Assembly: GCA_029225225.1 (NCBI GenBank)
Contig: JAQXWB010000004.1
Coordinates: 1-34,981, forward strand
Source: Bacillota bacterium
GTDB lineage: Bacteria > Bacillota > Clostridia > Oscillospirales > Oscillospiraceae
Length of the DNA stretch: 34,981 nt
Direction: 5' to 3'
This document shows, piece after piece, positions 28,692 through 34,981 of the stretch (position 1 is its first letter; each line of letters opens with the position of its first letter). The translations under genes were made by a program, and so were the position numbers. Under the pieces are notes generated by a model, which did not search any database, was not told the DNA's origin, and saw only the letters and a program-made list of their open reading frames with translations.

Positions 28692-28793
28692 AGTAAAGCT
28701 TACTATAGATTGTCTGTATTATACCACCGTTATTCTTGAAATGCAAGGGGATTTTTCGAAAAACACGGAACTTTTCCGTAATTTTTTCTTCTC

Positions 28794-29723
28794 CTATCGC
28801 AAAACGGTCACAAAATCGCCTGATTTCGCCTTTCCCTCGGTCAGCACCTTGACGAAAATGCCCTCGCGCGGCATGACGCAGTCGCCCGCCGCCTTGCGGA
28901 TGGCGCAGTCGTTGTGGCACTCCTTGCCGATCTGCGTGACCTCGCACAGGGCGCTTCCAACCTTCATCCTTGTGCCGACGGGCAGCTCATAGAGGCAAAT
29001 ACCCTCAATCAAAATATTCTCGGCAAACGCGCCCGGCTTTAATGCAAACGGAATTTTCTCCTGCACCTTCTGCACGCTCGCGGTCGAAAGCAGACTCACC
29101 TGCCGATGCCAGTTGCCCGCGTGGGCGTCGCCGACAATGCCGTGGTCGGGCAGTAAAACAACCTCGTCCACGGGGTGCTTCTGCTCGCCCTTTCTCTCGC
29201 TGATGCAGACCGCGCGGATCACGCCCGTCGGCGCACCGCAGTCGGCGGAGCCTTTGGAATAGAGCATCAAAACGCCATGGTGCAGCGCGCCCGCAATCGC
29301 TTCATAGTTCTCCCGCGCGGCTCTCTCGCTGCCGGGCAGGTTGACGATCAGGCTCTGCCCGCGAATGCCCGCCACCGCCCGGGAAAGGCAGCCGTGGGGC
29401 GTGTGCTTCATGCTCTCCATGCGCATGACCTCAGGGATGCCCCTTGTCTCACGTTCCAAAACGGAGAGCGTCGCCTCCGGCGTGACATCGCGCGGAGAAA
29501 AGCCCGTGCCGCCCGTGGTGAGGATCAGCCCAAGCCGCAGCGTGTCCGCGCAGTGCAGCAGCGCCGCCTTGATCTCCTCCGCCTCGTCGGGCACGACCGT
29601 GGTATAGAAAACCTCCCAGCCGTCCCGCTGTAACAGCTCGCAAAGGGCAGGACCGCTTGTGTCAACCCGTTCGCCCCGTACCGCCTTGTCGCTGACGGTA
29701 ATGACAGCCGCCGTATCCTTCAT
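28794..29723 (-). CDS. MogA/MoaB-like molybdopterin adenylyltransferase fused to MOSC domain
   Basis: ATG at 29723 (4-nt overlap with moaC); AAVITVSDKAVRGERVDTSGP...LILTTGGTGFSPRDVTPEAT; C-terminal GIVGDAHAGNWHRQVSLLS MOSC motif. Confidence 0.9.
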   Translation of the reverse strand: MKDTAAVITVSDKAVRGERVDTSGPALCELLQRDGWEVFYTTVVPDEAEEIKAALLHCADTLRLGLILTTGGTGFSPRDVTPEATLSVLERETRGIPEVMRMESMKHTPHGCLSRAVAGIRGQSLIVNLPGSERAARENYEAIAGALHHGVLMLYSKGSADCGAPTGVIRAVCISERKGEQKHPVDEVVLLPDHGIVGDAHAGNWHRQVSLLSTASVQKVQEKIPFALKPGAFAENILIEGICLYELPVGTRMKVGSALCEVTQIGKECHNDCAIRKAAGDCVMPREGIFVKVLTEGKAKSGDFVTVLR

Positions 29724-30214
29724 GTCTCTTCCTCCCGTAAAAAATCTCCGTGCACGCCGCCCGTCTTGGAAAGCAGACGCACATCGGTGATAACCATATC
29801 CTTCTGCACCGCCTTGCACATATCGTAAACGGTGAGCGCCGCCGCGGAAGCCGCCGTCAGCGCCTCCATCTCCACCCCCGTGCGTCCCTCGCAGGACACC
29901 GTGGCGCGAATCTCGACGCAGCAGCGCGCTTCATCCAAGGACAGCTTCAAGTCAATCCCATCCACCGCGACAGGGTGACACATGGGGATCAGCTCCGGCG
30001 TGCGCTTGGCAGCCATGACGCCCGCAACCTGCGCGACGGTCAGCACATCGCCCTTTTTCATGCCGCCCGTTTGAATGAGCCGCAGCGTTTCGGGACTGAC
30101 GCACACGCGCGCCCCTGCCACCGCAGTCCGCCGCGTCGGCATCTTTTCCCCAACATCCACCATTTTCGCGCGCCCTTGGTCGTTGAAATGCGTAAAATCC
30201 TCCAAATGTTTCAT
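29720..30214 (-). CDS. moaC: Cyclic pyranopterin monophosphate synthase MoaC
   Basis: THFNDQGRAKMVDVGEKMPTRRTAVA; PMCHPVAVDGIDL; MEALTAASAAALTVYDMCKAVQKDMVI. Confidence 0.96.
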   Translation of the reverse strand: MKHLEDFTHFNDQGRAKMVDVGEKMPTRRTAVAGARVCVSPETLRLIQTGGMKKGDVLTVAQVAGVMAAKRTPELIPMCHPVAVDGIDLKLSLDEARCCVEIRATVSCEGRTGVEMEALTAASAAALTVYDMCKAVQKDMVITDVRLLSKTGGVHGDFLREEET

Positions 30215-30236
30215 CCAAACCTCCCGTTTGTAGGCA

Positions 30237-30557
30237 GTGAATCGTGAATCGTGAACAGTGAATGGTGAATAGCGAGCCGGACGCGGCAGCCTTTTCGTGT
30301 CATTGCGAGACCAGTGCGCACACTGGTCGTGGCAATCTCAGGCTATAGCTTTGTACACATTCCGTAGTTCCTGCACAAGATTGCCGCGTCGCTGCGCTCC
30401 TCGCAATGACACGGTAAAGCTCCCCCACCTGTCATTGCGAGACCCCAACGGGGTCGTGGCAATCTCATGCAGGAACCACCGACCGCGCACCAAGCAACAA
30501 GCGCCGAGAAAACCCGCAGCGGCAAACCTATTCACGATTCACGATTCACTATTCTCC
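30237..30557. repeat. Intergenic island between moaA and moaC: heptads - 114-bp A - A half - heptads
   Basis: Five heptads 30237-30271; A unit 30298-30411; half unit 30430-30466 with accccaacggggt hairpin; CTATTCACGATTCACGATTCACTATTC. Confidence 0.9.
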
Positions 30558-30570
30558 ACTTCCCCGTTCT

Positions 30571-31521
30571 TCAGCCGCCGATTTGGTACATACCTCTTCC
30601 CGCTTGGGAACGGTGTTCTGCGCTCAAATCTGCGTGGCGGGCAGGCTTGGCGAGGATCGCTTCCTGCATCCGCGCCGCCATCTCCTCCTGCGTCAGCCCC
30701 TTGATGGAGCAGGCGTCCGGCGCATGGAGACACGGCTTGAGCTTTCCATCCGCCGTCAGACGGAGACGGTCGCAGGTCTTGCAGAAATGCGCGCTCACCG
30801 GACTGATCAGTCCGACATTTCCCTGCGCGTGCGGCAGCCGATAAAGCCGCGAAACGCCGTCCTTGCCCTGCGCTTGCAGCTCCGGCAGTTTCTCAAGCAC
30901 CGCGTCGCAGGGCAGATAGGCGTCCTGCCCGAAGCGCTCGCTGTCCGTCATCGGCATCAGCTCGATAAAGCGGACATCTACGGGATAGCGCAGCGTCAGC
31001 CCCGCAAGCTCGGTAATCTCATCGTCGTTAAACCCGCCGATCAGCACCGTGTTGAGCTTGACACGCTTGAAGCCCGCCGACAGCGCAGCCTCCAAGCCGC
31101 GCAGGGCGTCGTCCAGCGCGCCGCACCTTGTGATATCATGATACTTCTCCGGGTTCAGCGTGTCAAGGCTGAGATTCACGCGCTTCACCCCCGCCTCGCG
31201 CAGCGGCTTTGCCAGCTCCGGCAGCAAAATGCCGTTCGTCGTCAGGCAGACCTCCTCGATCCCCTCGACGGCGGCGGCGCGGCGGCAGATCGACAAAATA
31301 TTCCGCTTCACCAGAGGCTCGCCGCCCGTGATGCGCAGCTTTTTCACGCCCAAGGACGCGGCGGCGCGCACGGCGTCGATCATCTCCTCCTCGCTCAGCA
31401 TATCCGCATGGCTTTTTTTGCACACGCCGTCTTCCGGCATACAGTATTTGCAGCGCAGGTTGCAAAGCTCCGTGACCGAGAGACGCAGATAGGTGATGCT
31501 TCTTCCGTAGCTGTCTACCAT
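30571..31521 (-). CDS. moaA: GTP 3',8-cyclase MoaA
   Basis: ATG at 31521 (track TTG start at 31536 less likely); SVTELCNLRCKYCMPEDG; C-terminal cluster CDRLRLTADGKLKPCL; terminal GG. Confidence 0.95.
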   Translation of the reverse strand: MVDSYGRSITYLRLSVTELCNLRCKYCMPEDGVCKKSHADMLSEEEMIDAVRAAASLGVKKLRITGGEPLVKRNILSICRRAAAVEGIEEVCLTTNGILLPELAKPLREAGVKRVNLSLDTLNPEKYHDITRCGALDDALRGLEAALSAGFKRVKLNTVLIGGFNDDEITELAGLTLRYPVDVRFIELMPMTDSERFGQDAYLPCDAVLEKLPELQAQGKDGVSRLYRLPHAQGNVGLISPVSAHFCKTCDRLRLTADGKLKPCLHAPDACSIKGLTQEEMAARMQEAILAKPARHADLSAEHRSQAGRGMYQIGG

Positions 31522-31522
31522 A

Positions 31523-32539
31523 TCAATATCGTCCAAAGGTACAGTTGGGGAAATGGCAGGGCTTGCACAGTCTGCAAAGTCCGCCGTCGCCCAAACGGAT
31601 GAGATCGGCTTTTGTCAGGCGGTCGCCCGAGAAAATCTGCGGCAGGAGAACATCAAAAATGGTCGTGGGCATACTGATCGCCGCGCCCGGCACGCCGAGG
31701 ATCGGCACATCGTTCAGATAAGCGACCAGCGTCATATTGCCCGGCTGCGACGGCACGCCGTGGGTCACGATCTCCGCGCCCAAGCTGCGGATCGCGCTGG
31801 GTGTCAGATCGTCGGGATCGACGGACATACCGCCGGTAAAAATCAAAAAGTCCGCGCCCGCGTCCAAGAATTTTCGCGCCGCACCGGTGATCATCCCCAA
31901 ATCGTCGTCACAGATCGTCACGCCGAGGATTTCGGCGGGGTACTTCTGCATCTTCGCGCGCACCACGGGCTCAAATTTGTCTTGGATGCGCCCTGTGTAA
32001 ATTTCCGAGCCGGTAATGATCACGCCGAGCTTTTTTTGCTTGTAGGGGCGCAGGTCAAGGAGCTTTTTGCCTTTGCAAAGCGCCTCGGCGCACTCGATCT
32101 GCACCTCCTGCGTCACGAGCGGCACAATGCGCATGGAGGCAAGGCGGTCGCCGACCTCCACAGGGAAGTGGTCGGGCAGGGTTGAGATCGTCAGGTCGCC
32201 GATCGCGTTGATCTCGCGCAGCAGCTCCGTGTCCACGCGGAACATGCCGCGCTCGTCTGCCATCAGAAGCACCTTGCCTTCGGAGAGAGCGGTATAATGC
32301 GCACCTTCGACGGGTGCCATCGCCGCCATACGCAGCGCGGCGTCCTCCTCATGGATTTCTCCGGCATTCTCCTCCCAAATAAAGACCGTCCGCTTGCCGA
32401 GGTCGAGCAGCTTCGGAATGTCCTCCTCCGTGATAATATGCCCGCGCTTGAACGCCGCGCCCTTAAACCCGTCGCGCATCGCGGTAATGTCATGGCAAAG
32501 CGTCAACCCGACCGCATTTTCCACCGTAACCTTTTTCAT
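31523..32539 (-). CDS. MoeA-like/MoCF-biosynthesis molybdopterin-binding protein with C-terminal Cys tail
   Basis: VIITGSEIYTGRIQDKFEPVV; LIFTGGMSVDPDDLTPSAIRSLG; tail GGLCRLCKPCHFPNCTFGRY. Confidence 0.88.
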   Translation of the reverse strand: MKKVTVENAVGLTLCHDITAMRDGFKGAAFKRGHIITEEDIPKLLDLGKRTVFIWEENAGEIHEEDAALRMAAMAPVEGAHYTALSEGKVLLMADERGMFRVDTELLREINAIGDLTISTLPDHFPVEVGDRLASMRIVPLVTQEVQIECAEALCKGKKLLDLRPYKQKKLGVIITGSEIYTGRIQDKFEPVVRAKMQKYPAEILGVTICDDDLGMITGAARKFLDAGADFLIFTGGMSVDPDDLTPSAIRSLGAEIVTHGVPSQPGNMTLVAYLNDVPILGVPGAAISMPTTIFDVLLPQIFSGDRLTKADLIRLGDGGLCRLCKPCHFPNCTFGRY

Positions 32540-32569
32540 GGCAATCTCCTTTTCGAACTCCGTGTTTCA

Positions 32570-33113
32570 GTAAATAGTGAATCGTGAACTGTGAACCGTG
32601 AACTGTGAACTGTGAATAACGAAGGAGCGCTCCCCCACTTGTCATTGCGAGACCAGTGCGCACACTGGTCGTGGCAATCTCCGGTTGTAGGTTTGCACGC
32701 ACTTGGTAGTTCCTGCACGAGATTGCCACGTCGCTGCGCTCCTCGCAATGACACGGGAGGGCTGCCCTAATTTGTCATTGCGAGACCGGTGCGCACACTG
32801 GTCGTGGCAATCTCCGGTTGTAGGTTTGTTCGCGCTTGATAGTTCCTGCACAAGATTGCCACGTCGCTGCGCTCCTCGCAATGACACGGGAGGGCTGCCC
32901 TATCTGTCATTGCGAGTCGAGGAACGAGGCGTGGTAGCGCAGCCGTTCGCGAGGAACGAGCGTTACGGATGCGGCATACCCCTTGCGGGTGCCATCTCAT
33001 GCAGGAACCACCACCCGCGTACTAAGCCGCAACAAACAGGAAAACCCGCAGCGGCGCGCAACCTATTCACTATTCACTATTCACTATTCACCATTCACTT
33101 TTCACTACTATTC
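32570..33113. repeat. Intergenic island between modC and moeA-like gene: heptads - A - A - partial A with insert - heptads
   Basis: Heptads 32570-32625; A units 32640-32753 and 32773-32886 (114 bp each); 32905-32997 partial; heptads 33063-33113. Confidence 0.9.
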
Positions 33114-34154
33114 TAACTCCTCTGTCAAGGGCATCAGCGCGTCCTCCGGGAAACACACCGTCACCGTTTCCGCTGCAATCGCCCGCCAAGCCGCCTTGTC
33201 CAGCTCCCAGCCAATTGTCGTTTCCGCCCCCTCCGGAAGCAGGAAGACCGTCACGGAAAACGGGTTTTCGGTCACGCTGACCACGCGGCAGGTCACGCTG
33301 TTTTCCCCCTCACCCGCGTGGATGTCATGCATTCGGATCCCGACGCAAGCCGTCTTTTCCGTGATCCCCCGCACGCTTAGGCGTAAATTCCACTCCTCCG
33401 CCAGAAGATGCGTCTCGTCCAGCCGTACCGCCCTCGAGACATTTTTGCAGCCCGTGAGCAAAGCGGCGTTGCGCGTTTTCGGCGCGGCAAAGACGGACTT
33501 CTTCCCGCCGATTGTCTCGATCACGCCGTTGCCCATCACGGCGACGCGGTCGGAGAGGCGGTAGACCTCGTCGCGGTCGTGGGAGACGAGCAAAACGGTC
33601 TTGCCGAAGCGCCGCAGAACCTCCGCCATCTCCCGTTCCAAGCGGAAGCGCAGATGACTGTCCAGCGCGGAAAACGGCTCGTCCAAAAGCAGAATACGCG
33701 GCTCCGAGAGCAGAATCCGCGCCAACGCCGTGCGCTGCTGCTGCCCGCCGGAGAGTTGGTGCGGATAATGCCCCAAAAGCTCCGTCAGACCGAAGCGCTC
33801 CGCCGCCTCGCGGACACGCGCCTCCCGCTGCTTTTTGTCCCTGTCCCGCTTCGCGCCGGCGCGGAGGTTTTGCAGCACCGTCATATTGGGGAACAGGGCG
33901 TAATTCTGAAACATCAGCCCCGTGCGCCGCGCCTGCGGGCTGAGGTTGATGTGTTTTTCCGAGTCAAACAGCGTCACGTCATCCACGACGATTCTGCCCT
34001 TATCCGGCTTCTCGATGCCCGCGATGCACTTGAGCGTCATGCTCTTGCCGCAGCCGGACGCGCCCAGCAGCGCCAGTATTTCATTCTCCGCTTCAAATTT
34101 CACGCGCAAATGAAAGCTGCCGAGGCGTTTTTCGATATCCACATAGACCGACAT
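33108..34154 (-). CDS. modC: Molybdate ABC transporter ATP-binding protein
   Basis: ATG at 34154; [55 protein letters not shown]. Confidence 0.88.
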   Translation of the reverse strand: MSVYVDIEKRLGSFHLRVKFEAENEILALLGASGCGKSMTLKCIAGIEKPDKGRIVVDDVTLFDSEKHINLSPQARRTGLMFQNYALFPNMTVLQNLRAGAKRDRDKKQREARVREAAERFGLTELLGHYPHQLSGGQQQRTALARILLSEPRILLLDEPFSALDSHLRFRLEREMAEVLRRFGKTVLLVSHDRDEVYRLSDRVAVMGNGVIETIGGKKSVFAAPKTRNAALLTGCKNVSRAVRLDETHLLAEEWNLRLSVRGITEKTACVGIRMHDIHAGEGENSVTCRVVSVTENPFSVTVFLLPEGAETTIGWELDKAAWRAIAAETVTVCFPEDALMPLTEELE

Positions 34155-34819
34155 TATGCTTTCCTCCCCGCCCTTTTTTCCAGCAGGTTGACTGCCAGCA
34201 GCACGACAAAGGAGATGGCAAGATTGACCAGCACCCATTTGAAGGCAAGACCGTCGTCATTCGTGCGCCAAAGCTGGTAGACCGTTGTCGAGATCGTCGC
34301 GGTGCGTCCCGGGGTGTACCCGCAGACCATGCTGGTCGCGCCGTATTCACCGAGGGCGCGCGCAAAGGCCAGCACGGTGCCCGCCAAAATGCCCTGCCTG
34401 CAATACGGCATACGGATGCGCCAGAAGATGTATGTATTCGACAGCCCGACGGACTTCGCGGAATAGGCAAGCGTCTCGTCGAAGGACTCAAACGCCCCGC
34501 GCGCCGTGCGGTACATCAAGGGGAAAATGACCACCGTGGTCGCGAAGATTGCCGACCACCAAGTCATGGTCAGGCGCATACCGAAGTTTTCAAGGAACCA
34601 CGCACCGAGGATGCGCTTCGGGCCGAGCACGCGCAGCAAAAGGTAGCCCACCACGGTAGGCGGCAGCACCAGCGGCAGCGTCAGAAAGACGTCGAGCACA
34701 CCCTTGACAAGCCGCGGCGCCTTCGCGATATAATACGCGGCAAAAATACCGACGAAAAAGATAATGACCGTACTGATCCCCGCCACCCGCAGGGAATTCC
34801 AAAGCGGAAACAAATCCAT
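34154..34819 (-). CDS. modB: Molybdate ABC transporter permease
   Basis: ATG at 34819; ModB-like FLTLPLVLPPTVVGYLLL; ARALGEYGATSMVCGYTPGRTATIST. Confidence 0.9.
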   Translation of the reverse strand: MDLFPLWNSLRVAGISTVIIFFVGIFAAYYIAKAPRLVKGVLDVFLTLPLVLPPTVVGYLLLRVLGPKRILGAWFLENFGMRLTMTWWSAIFATTVVIFPLMYRTARGAFESFDETLAYSAKSVGLSNTYIFWRIRMPYCRQGILAGTVLAFARALGEYGATSMVCGYTPGRTATISTTVYQLWRTNDDGLAFKWVLVNLAISFVVLLAVNLLEKRAGRKA

Positions 34820-34847
34820 CCGCAAACCTCCTTTTTCGGGACTAAGA

Positions 34848-34981
34848 GTGAATCGTGAATGGTGCATGGTGAACAGTGAATAGCAAAGAGGGCAGGTTCG
34901 TTGACACAAAATAGCCACCCTATTTGTCATTGCGAGGAGCGTAGCGACGTGGCAATCTCCGGCTGTCGTTTTGTAGCCACG
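34848..34981. repeat. Heptad array and truncated module A at window end
   Basis: gtgaatcgtgaatggtgcatggtgaacagtgaata; tgtcattgcgaggagcgtagcgacgtggcaatctcc. Confidence 0.85.

Noticed and set aside
31521-31536. TTG start for moaA at 31536
   Set aside because: ATG at 31521 follows the moeA-like stop (TGAtATG) and has a better-placed purine-rich SD.
32642-33116. ORFs inside repeat islands (e.g. 32703-33116, 32642-32887, 19272-19616, 26313-26690, 26335-26550)
   Set aside because: They translate the dispersed module A repeats (recurrent 'IARSAATWQS', 'CAHWSWQS', 'YSLFTIHYSLFT' strings); no RBS or independent protein signature.
34820-34981. Possible Moco riboswitch upstream of modB
   Set aside because: The visible 5' region is only heptad array and module A; modA and any true leader would lie outside the window.

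Overview
Chromosomal window from an endospore-forming, moderately GC-rich Firmicute (probably Clostridia/Oscillospiraceae-like; this is an inference from gene content). It holds mostly housekeeping genes: HU; a SpoVB/MATE-type flippase; an MtaD-like amidohydrolase; HemZ; an M3-like lipoprotein peptidase; an RlmI-like methyltransferase; a U32 peptidase; maf-mreC-mreD-pbp2; spoVAC; a DUF1846 protein; the cluster rimP-nusA-ylxR-ylxQ(L7Ae)-infB-rbfA-nrnA-truB-ribF; and a molybdate/molybdenum-cofactor cluster (modB-modC, moeA-like, moaA, moaC, mogA-MOSC). Two things are not explained by the ORF track. (1) At about 9635-9996 there is a very compact type I toxin-antitoxin-like locus. A 31-aa hydrophobic ORF missed by the track has its own promoter, an SD-sequestering hairpin and a terminator. 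A small antisense RNA gene lies wholly inside its 3'UTR, and the mRNA 5' leader is complementary to the 3'UTR. (2) Nearly every intergenic gap is filled by a mosaic of dispersed palindromic modules: a 114-bp 'TGTCATTGCGAG' unit, nested 'GGGCGGCTGATAGCCGCCCCTAC' hairpins, 'GGGGACATGTCCCC' palindromes and a 57-bp loop insert. These islands are bounded by inward-facing degenerate heptamer arrays (GTGAATN)n...(NATTCAC)n that abut start codons and stop codons. No rRNA, tRNA, CRISPR array, transposase or prophage gene was seen.
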